Of a stretch of DNA of 54,196 nucleotides, positions 8,884 to 18,887 are shown piece after piece. Every line of letters starts with the position of its first letter. Position 1 is the first letter of the stretch. The position numbers and the translations under genes are program-made. Below the pieces are notes generated by a model. The model ran no database searches. It was not told the DNA's origin and saw only the letters and a program-made list of their open reading frames with translations. This DNA is from Mannheimia haemolytica (GTDB taxonomy: Bacteria > Pseudomonadota > Gammaproteobacteria > Enterobacterales > Pasteurellaceae), in contig NZ_SMAC01000019.1 in assembly GCF_004342115.1 (NCBI RefSeq), positions 1-54,196 of the forward strand. Direction: 5' to 3'.

Positions 8884-10959
8884 ATGAAAATAAAAAAATA
8901 TTCACTTTCTCTAATCACTTTAGCGATTGTAGCTCCTCAAGTATTAGCAGAAACAACCTCTCAAGCAGAACTAAATGCTATTGAGGTCAAAGAGAAATTG
9001 GCAGCTACCACCGGCTATATTCCTGTTTATACGACTGTAGGAACGAAAACATTAACCTCTTTGGCTCGTACACCTTTTAGTATCAATGTTGTCTCTGATG
9101 ATTTAATGCATGACCAAGCTGTTCGTTCTGTTACCGATTCAGTGGCTTATACCTCCGGTATGATGGGTGGCTATCGTGGTAACAATTCGCTTATCGAAAT
9201 CTCCATTCGAGGCATTGGCAATAAAAGTGATGGCAGTACAATTCCGACCTATTTAAACGGTTCTCGCTACCAAACTGCATTTGAAATCGATCCGTTCTTC
9301 TTAGAAAGTATCAATGTGATTAAAGGTCCAAACTCCATTTTATACGGGCAAGCTAATCCCGGTGGCGTAATGGATATTATCACCAAAAAAGCCGGCAGTA
9401 ACCCACATCGCCATTTGCAATTTGTGGTGGGAAACCATCAACGATACCAAATCGGGCTGGATATTGAAGAAAATCTCTCCAATACCTTATCCGCTCGTTT
9501 AATCGGTCAATTAGAACGAACAAACTGGAATACCCAATTTGTAAAAGAAAAAGGCGGTGCTTTTGCTCCAAGCATTTTATGGAAACCGACTACAAACACA
9601 GAACTTAATGTTTACGCTTACTATGCAAAAAAACCGAAAGCCGGTGATCGTAACTTTTTACCGAAAGAAGGAACGATTAATAGCGTAAACGGGAAGAAAC
9701 TACCCTATGATATGTTCCTCAGCGATCTGAACTATCACGGTTTAAAAGCCGAACAAATGCAAGTAGGTTACAATTTCTCACATAAATTTACGCCAAACCT
9801 AACGTTCCGCCAAAATGCAAGTTACCATAATGGCGAAGAGAATTTCAAAAATCTAGTTTATTGGGGCGATGTCGGTTCGGTTTTAGAACGTAGAGCTCGC
9901 CGTTGGGATGTCAAAACCCAAGAAATCAACTTAGATAACCAATTAGAATGGGTATTTAGCACAGCAAATATAAATCATACCTTGTTAGCCGGTATTGATT
10001 ATAAACGAGTGCGTGAAGATCTTGATAACTATATGGGGATTGCCCCTGATTTTGATTGGCAGAACCCTGTTTATGGCGTGACCGTTACTGAGCCTAGCTT
10101 ATTTTCAAGTGAAGTGAAGCATTTAAAACAACTTGGGGTTTATCTACAAGATCAAATAGAAATCGGTAATTTTGACTTCCTGTTAGGCGGTCGTTACGAT
10201 CGAGCAAAAAACAGCAACCAAGATCGTTTGAACAGTAAAACAGAGAATAACCAAGAAGGAAAATTTACTTGGCGTACAGGCGTAGTTTACAACTTTGAAA
10301 ACGGTATCGCTCCGTATATCAGCTACAGCACTTCTTTTGTGCCATCGGCTGAAAAAGATGCTCAAGGAAATTTCTTAAAACCAACAACTGCTGGGCAATG
10401 GGAAGTGGGAATGAAATACCAACCTACCCAAGACACCTTACTGACCTTAGCAGGATTTAAAATTACACAAAAAGATTTAGCCAATTATCAATGGCAAACC
10501 CGCTCTTATGAGCAAATTGGTGAAGTGCAAACCAAAGGAATTGAAGTGAGTTTAAATCAGCAATTATCCGATAAATTTTCAATAGCGCCTTCTTATGCTT
10601 ACTTAAAAAAAGAGATTACTGCAGATAAAGATGGCACGACGATTGGAAAAACGCAGTGGGGAGTGCCTCGCCATCAAGCATCTCTTTGGGCAAAATATAA
10701 ATTCTTTGATAAGCTGACCGCCGGTGTAGGTGTACGCTATATGGGAACGACTTTTGGCGATAACCAAAATACTTTTACCGTACCGGCATACACACTTTAC
10801 GATATGATGCTAGCTTATGATTTTATGCCTAACTTAAACTTACAGCTCAACGCACAAAACCTGACGAATAAAAAATATGTCGCAAGCTGTGCCAATAATT
10901 TTTCCTGTTTCTATGGAAAAGATCGCAATTTAAGTGCAACGTTAAACTATCATTTTTAA
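8884..10959 (+). CDS. TonB-dependent siderophore receptor (FhuA/FoxA-like)
   Basis: A 691-residue outer-membrane receptor for an iron-siderophore complex. It has a signal peptide ending LAE, an early segment NAIEVKE that could be the TonB box, and a plug domain. The plug holds SFSINVV-like, IRGIGNKSDG and VIKGPNSILYGQANPGGVMDIITKK motifs at about residues 60-170. A 22-strand-type barrel follows, ending in Phe (ATLNYHF). The VIKGPNSILYG and PGGVMDIITK motifs are typical of hydroxamate receptors (FhuA/FoxA group). The substrate cannot be fixed from sequence. The ATG follows AAGGA. The neighbours, an AraC regulator and a periplasmic esterase, support a siderophore role. Confidence 0.93.
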   Translation: MKIKKYSLSLITLAIVAPQVLAETTSQAELNAIEVKEKLAATTGYIPVYTTVGTKTLTSLARTPFSINVVSDDLMHDQAVRSVTDSVAYTSGMMGGYRGNNSLIEISIRGIGNKSDGSTIPTYLNGSRYQTAFEIDPFFLESINVIKGPNSILYGQANPGGVMDIITKKAGSNPHRHLQFVVGNHQRYQIGLDIEENLSNTLSARLIGQLERTNWNTQFVKEKGGAFAPSILWKPTTNTELNVYAYYAKKPKAGDRNFLPKEGTINSVNGKKLPYDMFLSDLNYHGLKAEQMQVGYNFSHKFTPNLTFRQNASYHNGEENFKNLVYWGDVGSVLERRARRWDVKTQEINLDNQLEWVFSTANINHTLLAGIDYKRVREDLDNYMGIAPDFDWQNPVYGVTVTEPSLFSSEVKHLKQLGVYLQDQIEIGNFDFLLGGRYDRAKNSNQDRLNSKTENNQEGKFTWRTGVVYNFENGIAPYISYSTSFVPSAEKDAQGNFLKPTTAGQWEVGMKYQPTQDTLLTLAGFKITQKDLANYQWQTRSYEQIGEVQTKGIEVSLNQQLSDKFSIAPSYAYLKKEITADKDGTTIGKTQWGVPRHQASLWAKYKFFDKLTAGVGVRYMGTTFGDNQNTFTVPAYTLYDMMLAYDFMPNLNLQLNAQNLTNKKYVASCANNFSCFYGKDRNLSATLNYHF

Positions 10960-10967
10960 TCTCAACA

Positions 10968-10986
10968 GCCCTCAAATGAGGGCTTA
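10968..10986 (+). terminator. Short hairpin after the receptor gene
   Basis: AGCCCTC, AAAT, GAGGGCT forms a 7 bp stem just after the receptor stop. The T run behind it is poor (TAAACTTTT), so it may only partly stop transcription into the esterase gene. Confidence 0.5.
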
Positions 10987-11002
10987 AACTTTTGCAAAAA
11001 AT

Positions 11003-12570
11003 ATGAAAAAAACGACCGCTTGTATTCTTACTTTTTTGGTTTCATCTGTGCTTTATGCTAACAATATAACCATTGAGCTTAAACAGAATGATTTTGTGCA
11101 AAGCAAATTGATTCAGAAGGCTCAACAGCCACTCTCCTTGTCGATTATTTTTCCTGCCAAAGCTCTCGCCTGCTGGCTCAAAATGTCTTTGGTGAACAAG
11201 ATTTTATGTTTAAATCAGAACTAAGCGGCACAGCTACTTTTTCTATTCTAGCGAATGGTGCAACCGTTTCAGACCAAGATTTTACCTTAACGATTGAGCG
11301 GCATATTCCAATCTCGGCACAAATTGCTCCACCTAAAGTAATTGAAAATACACAGCTTGAAGAACTCAGCCAAAAAATTGCAAAAAATCCAGAAAAACAG
11401 ACCGCTTTAATTAACGATTTTTGGGATAAAGCAAAACAAGCCGGCACACCATTGATTGAACCATTGGACGAACAGCAAAGCCGTGTAACTTTTTTATGGC
11501 GTGGAGCAACGAAAAATGTCCGTATTTGGGGCGGTGTGAGTACTGAACACGATTTTATGCAACGCTTTGGTGAAACGGATATATGGTATAAAAGTTATAT
11601 AGTGCCCAATGACACTTTAGTGGAATACAAATTAGCTCCAGATGTGCCGACATTGCCCGTTGATGAGAATACCCAACGCAGAGCGTTACTGGCTACGGCT
11701 CAAGCCGATCCACTCAATAAAACAGCATACTTCGAGAAAATCGGACAAAATATTCATAATACCGATAAATTCAACTACGCTTCGCTACTTAAATTGCCAA
11801 ACGCACCTACTCAATCTTTTTTGACTGAAGCTCCAAATATTGCAAAAGGTAAACTGCAGCAGTTGATTTTTGAGAGTGCAACACTCGGCAATAAACGCAG
11901 ATTATTCGTCTATCTGCCTGACGGTTTTAGTGCAGAAAAAAACTATGCGGTTCTCTATTTATTTGACGGTGTTGAATATACCGAACGAGTGCCAACTAAA
12001 ACCATTTTAGATAATATGATCGCTCAGAAAGTGATTCTGCCTACTGTAGCGGTGTTTATCGAAAATCCATCGAGTGAATCAAGACGTGTCGAGCTACCTG
12101 CCAATCCCATATTTACGCAAGTATTGGCAAAAGAACTTGTACCTTTTGTTGAAAAACAGCTCAATATAAAAACAAAGGAGCGAATTATTGGCGGCTCTAG
12201 CTATGGCGGGCTATCCTCTGCTTACACCGTACTCAACTATCCTAATGTATTTAGTAAAGCATTGATTCTATCCGGTTCATTTTGGTGGCAACCCAAAGGC
12301 ACACCTAGTGAACAAAGCCACTATATTGCTCAACAATTTATCCAAAAAGAAAAATTACCACTCTGTTTTTTCATCAGTGCAGGTTTTTATGAAAGCGGGA
12401 AATCGGCTATTTTAGAAACTTCTCGCCATTTAAAAGATGTTTTACTCGCTAAAGGTTATCCGGTTACTTATGTCGAACAATCAACCTCTCACGGTTATTT
12501 AGCTTGGCAAGGGCTTATTAGTGAAGGGTTAAAAACATTACTGGGTAGCAATAAATGCACCTCAAATTAA
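11003..12570 (+). pseudogene. Periplasmic siderophore esterase (Fes/IroE-like), frameshifted
   Basis: An alpha/beta-hydrolase expected to hydrolyse a ferric-siderophore after uptake, about 522 residues if intact. The first frame (11003-11224) gives a signal peptide (MKKTTACILTFLVSS, cleavage near YANN). The main frame, open from upstream of 11206 to 12570, carries the D-domain: LYLFDGVEYTERVPT, the nucleophile elbow GGSSYGG, and a C-terminal SHGYLAW histidine. The frames join if one base is restored around 11117-11119 (CAGAAGGC read as CAGAAAGGC), giving QKGSTATLLVDYFSCQ, a sensible continuation. As given, no full-length protein can form. A downstream start at 11206 would lack the signal peptide. 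The stop codon region overlaps the convergent TusA-like gene by 4 bases. Confidence 0.85.
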
Positions 12571-12779
12571 GCAATGGTAAAAATCACCCGATTTTCAACC
12601 GCTTGTAGCTCACAAAGCCAACCTTGCTCTTTGGCAAGCAGTTCAAAATCGGTAAGGCTACTCTGCTGATTGAGTAAAATTTCCAAGCTATCGCCCTTTT
12701 TAAGATCGTTCATCGCTTTTTTTGCCATAAGCAAAGGTAACGGGCAGGCATAGTCGGTTAAATCTAAAGAATAATTCAT
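12567..12779 (-). CDS. TusA/SirA-family sulfur-carrier protein
   Basis: A 70-residue protein with the family's N-terminal cysteine motif CPLPLLMAKKAM and the KKGDSLEILL strand. The conserved Cys would carry a persulfide. The CPLPLL form differs from the CPEP form of TusA itself, so it may be a paralogue with another acceptor. The start at 12779 gives the family's usual length. An extension to 12821 adds an unconvincing leader. It lies downstream of the hemerythrin gene on the same strand and probably shares the tgt transcript. Confidence 0.8.
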   Translation of the reverse strand: MNYSLDLTDYACPLPLLMAKKAMNDLKKGDSLEILLNQQSSLTDFELLAKEQGWLCELQAVENRVIFTIA

Positions 12780-12826
12780 CTTCAATACACAAAAGGCGAA
12801 CTCAAGGTTCGTCTTATTCATCGCAA

Positions 12827-13338
12827 TTATAATTTACGGCGATCCGCCATAATTTTACCCATTGCTGAGAGCTTTTCTTCTGCTAAATGCTCTCGTCCTA
12901 GCTCAAAAAGCGGTTCTTCAATGGCAATTGCACATCATAACCTGCCACAAAACGCTCAATTAAGTCTCTATCCACATTTTCACGTTTACCTGCGAGCAGA
13001 TCTTCAAGCTGTGCCGACAAATCGTCCCAATTTTTATGTAAATGAACGTGCTGGCGTTCCAGTTCGTCTACCTCTGCTTGAGCTTGTGGTTGCACCTTAA
13101 TAAGCTCAGGGAAGAAATCATCTTCTTCATCTTCGTGATGTAAAGGGGCAGAAATGTTGAAGTAATTCAAAATCTGCTGCACATCATTCTTGACCGCTTG
13201 GTTTACCCCGTTTTTCTCAAGGTAATCCGGCAAAATTTGTAGCTGTTTGCAGAAACTTTTTACTTTGCTGTGGCAAGCATAAAGCATATCGATCGGCTCT
13301 GCCCAGCTTGCAAAGGTTTGTGGTTCAAGTTGTTGCAT
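12827..13338 (-). pseudogene. Hemerythrin-domain protein, frameshifted near the C terminus
   Basis: An HHE cation-binding four-helix protein, probably binding a di-iron centre for O2, NO or metal handling. Visible ligands include His in YACHSKV, HHEDEEDDFF and HVHLHKNW. As given, the frame ends at 12898 after DVQLPLKNRFLS. If one base is restored in the short run at 12926-12929, the protein continues DVQIAIEEPLFELGREHL and ends at 12827, about 170 residues. That ending includes a further HHE-type ligand segment, so the extension is very likely the ancestral one. GGAG precedes the ATG. The gene starts 12 bases after tgt. Confidence 0.8.
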
Positions 13339-13350
13339 ATATACTCCTTG

Positions 13351-14538
<1,188 letters not shown>

Positions 14539-14563
14539 TCAAAAACCGCCAAAAATTTACCAA

Positions 14564-14704
14564 TTAGAATCGAAAGTCGGTGCCGACACCTAAGCCGATT
14601 CCAACGCCGTTAGAGCCACCACCGGCTCCAATACTGCCACCCACACCGGTTGATGAGCAAGCAGCTAACACTAAAATGCCAACGCATAATAAGAGTTTTT
14701 TCAT
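14564..14704 (-). CDS. Small glycine-rich lipoprotein
   Basis: A 46-residue protein beginning MKKLLLCVGILVLAAC with a textbook lipobox (LAAC, Cys16), so it should be exported and lipid-anchored. The mature part is only 30 residues, mostly Gly, Ser and Val in short repeats (GVGGSIGAGGG, then GVGIGLGVG), ending TDFRF. GGAC precedes the ATG on the minus strand. I do not recognise a function. Small glycine-rich lipoproteins of this kind are common in Pasteurellaceae outer membranes. It lies upstream of tgt on the same strand with a USS-containing gap, and is divergent from the DUF1439 gene. Confidence 0.75.
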   Translation of the reverse strand: MKKLLLCVGILVLAACSSTGVGGSIGAGGGSNGVGIGLGVGTDFRF

Positions 14705-14797
14705 TTTTTGCTGTCCTAAACGAAAAAGAGAGTCTATGATAGACCCAATGTATTCTAACCTGTTTAATGGATTAAACCTAATTTTAAAGGGTAAATT

Positions 14798-15370
14798 ATG
14801 AAAATTTTACGTAAATTCGCTGCTGTATGCGTTGTCTCAATGGCTATGCTCTCTGCTAACGGTAATTTACTCAGCATTAGCGAGCAAGAAATCAACGACT
14901 ATTTAGCCACCAAATTAGCTGAAAAAATCCCTTTACAGGATAAAGTGGGCGTTCCGCATTTATTTGAATTGGATTACCATCTGCATTCGCTGACAAGCCA
15001 AATTGGTAGAACCGAAGAGAAAAAAGTGGCTATTTCCGGTGTTGTTGATGGGCTTTTAAAAGCGAAAGGCAAGAAATATGATGCGTCTATCCAGTTAAAT
15101 ATGGATACCACGCCTTATTACGATCCCCAAAAAGGGGCATTATTTCTTAAAGATGTCAGATTGTTAAGCTGGTCTGCTACACCGGCTAAATATCAAGCAG
15201 AACTGCAAATGTTTTTGCCGGTATTGGCTGATGGATTAAATAGTTTTTTAAACAGCACGCCTGTTTATACTTTAGATGAGAATAAAGCAAAAGAAGCAAT
15301 GGTGAAAAAGTTCGGCAAAGCCATTGTGATAGAAAATGGTAATATCAAGCTAGAAACTACTATTTTTTAA
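14798..15370 (+). CDS. DUF1439 (YceB-like) exported protein
   Basis: A 190-residue protein with a signal sequence (MKILRKFAAVCVVSMAML) and the DUF1439 pattern: LSISEQEINDYL at the mature N terminus, VDGLL, and a central PYYDPQKGALFLKDVRLLSW segment. E. coli YceB is a lipoprotein, but no lipobox Cys is seen at the predicted cleavage site here, so this copy may be soluble in the periplasm. Family function is not established; a lipid-binding fold is inferred. It is a single gene with AAAGGG before the ATG. Confidence 0.85.
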   Translation: MKILRKFAAVCVVSMAMLSANGNLLSISEQEINDYLATKLAEKIPLQDKVGVPHLFELDYHLHSLTSQIGRTEEKKVAISGVVDGLLKAKGKKYDASIQLNMDTTPYYDPQKGALFLKDVRLLSWSATPAKYQAELQMFLPVLADGLNSFLNSTPVYTLDENKAKEAMVKKFGKAIVIENGNIKLETTIF

Positions 15371-15471
15371 ATAATTTTGTGATCTTCGTCTAATTTTTAC
15401 ACTTTGATAGTTGAGCTTTTACGCGTTTTATTTACAATCCAAATATCGTCATTCATTATTTGGAGAGTTCT

Positions 15472-15690
15472 ATGGATATCGGTATTGTTAAATGGTTTAA
15501 CAATGTAAAAGGATTTGGTTTTATTACATCGGATGTATGTGAAGGAGATATTTTTGCTCATTTTTCTGAAATTCAAGCAGAAGGTTATCGCTCTTTAAAA
15601 GTCGGCCAAAAAGTACAGTTTGAATTAGTTCAAGGAGAGCGAGGTGCCTCAGCCTCAAATATCACGCCTATAAGCGAAAAAACGTTATAA
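15472..15690 (+). CDS. cspD: Cold-shock domain protein CspD
   Basis: A 72-residue single-stranded nucleic-acid-binding protein of one cold-shock domain. RNP1 (KGFGFIT) and RNP2 (DIFAHFS) are present, and the start DIGIVKWFNNVKGFG matches CspD more than CspA. In E. coli CspD inhibits replication in stationary phase. ATG 15472 is chosen over 15460 because TGGAGAG is correctly placed before it. It ends in its own terminator. Confidence 0.92.
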   Translation: MDIGIVKWFNNVKGFGFITSDVCEGDIFAHFSEIQAEGYRSLKVGQKVQFELVQGERGASASNITPISEKTL

Positions 15691-15740
15691 CCCATCGTTA
15701 ATAAAATTATTGTTATAACCATACTTTATTAGATTTTAAA

Positions 15741-15775
15741 GCTCAGCTTTTACAGCTGAGCCATTTTTGTTTTTT
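15741..15775 (+). terminator. Terminator after cspD
   Basis: GCTCAGCT at 15741-15748 and AGCTGAGC at 15754-15761 form a perfect stem with a 5-base loop, followed by CATTTTTGTTTTTTT. Confidence 0.85.
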
Positions 15776-15780
15776 TGAAT

Positions 15781-16695
15781 ATGCTTTCCCCTTATCAATT
15801 AGTCTTAATTAACCTACTTTATATCTTCGGTATTGGTCTAAATATTGTACTGCTTAGGTTTCTCAGTTTGCATTTTGATCCATTAAATAATAACGGTGTA
15901 CGCTTCCTAATTGGTGGACTCACTTTATTGGTTTTTATTTTCTGGAGATTCCGCACATCGCTGTCTCAGCTGATTAAAACTCCAAAATTGATTGCGATTT
16001 CTCTATTTGTCGGGTTAATGATGTCCGCAAATATGTATTTTTGGCTAAAAGGGGTCAAAATTACAAATGCTGTTACCGCCTCTATTTTTGGGGTATTGGC
16101 AATGCCATTTGGCGTGATTATTGCCGCCATATTCTTTCAAGATGAAAGAGAACGCATTAAAAGCAAAGCTTTCTGGTTCGGCTCAATTTTAACGATCATC
16201 GGTTCACTTGGATTTATTTGGCACGGGAAAACACTCTCGATTGGCGAAGGATTTATTCTTGGTTCTATGTTCTTATTTCTGTCAATTATTATCCGTAACA
16301 TACAAAACCTAGTTGTAAAATTCGCTCGAGAGCTGAACGTATTTACACTAAGTTGTGTAACATCTTTGACTACTTCACTCTCAAGTCTATTACTTAGCCA
16401 ACAAGCAGGTAAATTTAATGAGCTTTTTACTGCACCAAACTGGCTACTATTCTCTCTGATGGCTGCTGGTATTTATGCGATTATGATCGGAATGGTATTA
16501 ACCTTTCACATTATCCAAACCCAAGGACTGATAACCTACCAAGTATTGGAACTATTAATGCCGGTTTCAACAGCCATCATTGCTTATATTTTACTGGACG
16601 AACGTATTTCCATTGTTCAAATGGGCTTTGCTTGTATTGTGATTTTAGGCTCAAGTATCGCCTTAAAGTTAGTAAAATATCCTAAGCACTATTAG
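15781..16695 (+). CDS. DMT-family (EamA) transporter
   Basis: A 304-residue inner-membrane protein with ten hydrophobic helices in two EamA repeats, the drug/metabolite transporter fold. The N-terminal NLLYIFGIGLNIVLLRFL and the GVRFLIGGLTLL helix 2 are typical. The substrate is unknown; metabolite or amino-acid efflux is usual for the family. The ATG at 15781 lacks a good ribosome binding site and directly follows the cspD terminator, so its expression may be low or rely on readthrough. Confidence 0.88.
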   Translation: MLSPYQLVLINLLYIFGIGLNIVLLRFLSLHFDPLNNNGVRFLIGGLTLLVFIFWRFRTSLSQLIKTPKLIAISLFVGLMMSANMYFWLKGVKITNAVTASIFGVLAMPFGVIIAAIFFQDERERIKSKAFWFGSILTIIGSLGFIWHGKTLSIGEGFILGSMFLFLSIIIRNIQNLVVKFARELNVFTLSCVTSLTTSLSSLLLSQQAGKFNELFTAPNWLLFSLMAAGIYAIMIGMVLTFHIIQTQGLITYQVLELLMPVSTAIIAYILLDERISIVQMGFACIVILGSSIALKLVKYPKHY

Positions 16696-16809
16696 GATCT
16701 TTGCTAATTAATATTGGTAAAATTACATTTGGTTTACTAATCTGGGCGTTCATTAGTAATGATAAACAAGCGGTTATTTTTTATTATTTTTTGGTAAATA
16801 CTGATAGTC

Positions 16810-17670
16810 ATGTATAAAAACCTTTCTTTGCTTTCACCGACTTATCCATTTGACCTTGAATTCATCGCCGGTCTTACTCAATGTGAGAAAGGCAACTATC
16901 TTGATTCTATTGTCGATAGGCAACAAGGGATGCAAGGTTATATGTTGCAATTAACTACTTTTGGGCATGGCTCTGTTTCTGATGGTAAACACGTCTTTTC
17001 AGCCCATCGAGGTCAATTACTCCTATTTACACCCAATGCAGTTCAGCACTACCATCGTCACCCAGAAAGCCAATATTGGCACTATAAATGGGTCTATTTT
17101 CTGCCTAATCCAAAGTGGAATAAATGGCTGAATTGGTCAAATATGGAAGAAAAAATAGGGCGGATCACCATTAGCGATGACCGTTACTTTCAGGAAATCA
17201 GCCAACTTTTCAGTAAAATTGAATTAGAACTTAAATCCAGTAAATTTTTTAAAGAAGATATTGCAACAAGTTTGTTGGAATACTTACTTATGAAATGTAT
17301 TTCCGCCGAGAAAATTGAGGTTATTCCTGTCATTGATCAACGCATTTTGACAGTTTGTGATTTAATCTTAACGAATTTGGCTAAAAATGAGAGCTTAGAA
17401 GCAATGGCAGAAAAAGTATTTTTATCGCCATCTCGCCTCTCACATCTTTTCAAGCAATCGCTGGGGATCAGCTTAGTGCAATGGCGGGAATTACAACGCA
17501 TTTCCGAATCCAAAAAATTGCTTTATTTCTCTAACATCTCTATCTCTAATATTGCGAAATCCTTAGGCTATGAGGATTCTCTCTACTTTTCCAAAATTTT
17601 CAAAAAGCATACCGGGCTGTCACCCTCTGAATTTAGAACCTTAGAACGGCGTAAAGACAGTGAAATGTGA
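16810..17670 (+). CDS. AraC-family regulator of the sugar transport operon
   Basis: A 286-residue regulator with an N-terminal cupin-like sensor domain (AHRGQLLLFTPNAVQHYHRH, typical of AraC-type sugar sensing) and a C-terminal double helix-turn-helix (LEAMAEKVFLSPSRLSHLF, ISNIAKSLGYEDSLYFSKIF, ending GLSPSEFRTLER). It lies directly before, and in the same direction as, a sugar ABC importer and kinase, which it probably controls in response to the imported sugar. A CRP-like site overlaps its stop codon. Confidence 0.9.
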   Translation: MYKNLSLLSPTYPFDLEFIAGLTQCEKGNYLDSIVDRQQGMQGYMLQLTTFGHGSVSDGKHVFSAHRGQLLLFTPNAVQHYHRHPESQYWHYKWVYFLPNPKWNKWLNWSNMEEKIGRITISDDRYFQEISQLFSKIELELKSSKFFKEDIATSLLEYLLMKCISAEKIEVIPVIDQRILTVCDLILTNLAKNESLEAMAEKVFLSPSRLSHLFKQSLGISLVQWRELQRISESKKLLYFSNISISNIAKSLGYEDSLYFSKIFKKHTGLSPSEFRTLERRKDSEM

Positions 17671-17681
17671 TCTTGATCTCA
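17666..17681 (+). promoter_or_regulatory. CRP-like site before the sugar ABC operon
   Basis: TGTGA, six bases, TCTCA matches 9 of 10 CRP consensus positions, and the flanking AAA and CTTT improve the fit. It overlaps the stop codon of the AraC gene and lies about 175 bases before the binding-protein start, suiting catabolite activation. Confidence 0.5.
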
Positions 17682-17856
17682 CTTTACTTTGCATAGCAGA
17701 ATTTTCCATATCGATAACAAAAAGTTACCTGTTTTTCTCTCACTCAAAAGCATAAGATACAAACAGCTTTAATAGTGCTGTTTCTATTAGAGAAGGGATA
17801 TCAAGCTCTGTGAGTGATATTCAGTGAAATAACTTCTTATGTATGAGGGAAGAACA

Positions 17857-18831
17857 ATGAAAAAACCAACGTTCAAGCACGCATTATTTTCAAGTATTTT
17901 AGCTTTAGCCTGTTACGGTTCGGCATTTGCCAATGATGTTGTTAATATCTCCAAAATTGACGGTATGCCGTGGTTTAATCGTATGGCAGAGGGTGTTGTG
18001 CAAGCAGGTAAAGATAACAACATCAATGCTTATCAAGTTGGTCCATCAAATACCGATGCTCCACAACAAGTAAAGTTAATTGAAGATTTAATTGCGAAAA
18101 AAGTTAGTGCTATTTCCATCGTCCCTAACGATGCAAATGCCTTAGAACCGGTACTGAAAAAAGCGAAACAGAACGGCATTGTGGTATTGACCAATGAGTC
18201 AGTAGGACAACCTAGTGCCGATTGGGATATTGAAATTATCGATAATGCACAATTTGCGGCAGACTATGTAGAAGAAGTAGCAAAAGCTATGGGCGGAAAA
18301 GGCGGCTATGTGATTTATGTTGGTGGTTTAACCGTGCCTCAACATAATCTGTGGGCTGATTTATTCGTGAAATACCAGAAAGAGCATTATCCAGATATGT
18401 TTGAAGTGACCAGCAGAATGCCTGTTGCCGAAAATATTAATGATGCACGCCGTACCACCATTGATTTAGTGAAAGCCCATTCCGATCTTAAAGCGGTCGT
18501 TTCTTTTGGCTCACAAGGTCCTATTGGTGCAGGGTTGGCAGTGAAAGAAAAACGCTTAAAAAATAAATTAAGTGTCTTCGGAATGATGATTCCTTCCCAA
18601 GCAGCCAATTTAATTAAGAGTGGTGATATTACGATGGGCATTACCTACGACCCGGCAAATGCAGGTTATGCTTTAGCTGCTGTCGCTGCCAAAGTATTAA
18701 AAGGCGAAAAAATTGAGGACGGATTAGAGATCCCAACGGTTGGTAAAGCCAAAGTAGATAGTGAGAAAAAACTACTTCAATTCCACAATGTACTGAAAGT
18801 CACCAAGGAAAATATCGATAAATTATATTAA
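17857..18831 (+). CDS. Periplasmic sugar-binding protein of an ABC importer
   Basis: A 324-residue solute-binding protein of the RbsB/LsrB type (Peripla_BP_4). The signal peptide ends AFA with cleavage before NDVV. The mature part has the repeated Rossmann pattern: VVQAGKDNNINAYQVGPS, LIAKKVSAISIVPNDANAL and VVSFGSQGPIGAGLAVKE. The ligand is not determinable; the overall pattern resembles rhamnose/autoinducer-2 and pentose binders. ATG 17857 is chosen because AGGGAAGA lies just before it. A hairpin follows it within the operon. Confidence 0.9.
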   Translation: MKKPTFKHALFSSILALACYGSAFANDVVNISKIDGMPWFNRMAEGVVQAGKDNNINAYQVGPSNTDAPQQVKLIEDLIAKKVSAISIVPNDANALEPVLKKAKQNGIVVLTNESVGQPSADWDIEIIDNAQFAADYVEEVAKAMGGKGGYVIYVGGLTVPQHNLWADLFVKYQKEHYPDMFEVTSRMPVAENINDARRTTIDLVKAHSDLKAVVSFGSQGPIGAGLAVKEKRLKNKLSVFGMMIPSQAANLIKSGDITMGITYDPANAGYALAAVAAKVLKGEKIEDGLEIPTVGKAKVDSEKKLLQFHNVLKVTKENIDKLY

Positions 18832-18842
18832 TTTGCGCTGAC

Positions 18843-18870
18843 ATATGGGCTGATAACCAGCCCATATTTT
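18843..18870 (+). terminator. Intra-operon hairpin after the binding-protein gene
   Basis: ATATGGGCTG at 18843-18852 and CAGCCCATAT at 18858-18867 form a perfect 10 bp stem with loop ATAAC and four T. Hairpins here are common in ABC operons and let the binding protein be made in excess over the membrane parts. The ribosome binding site of the next gene (CAGGAGG) comes right after it. Confidence 0.75.
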
Positions 18871-18887
18871 CCCCTCAGGAGGCACTT

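Noticed and set aside
17805-17835. Second CRP site near the binding-protein start
   Set aside because: TGTGA is present but the other half (TTCAG) does not match TCACA.
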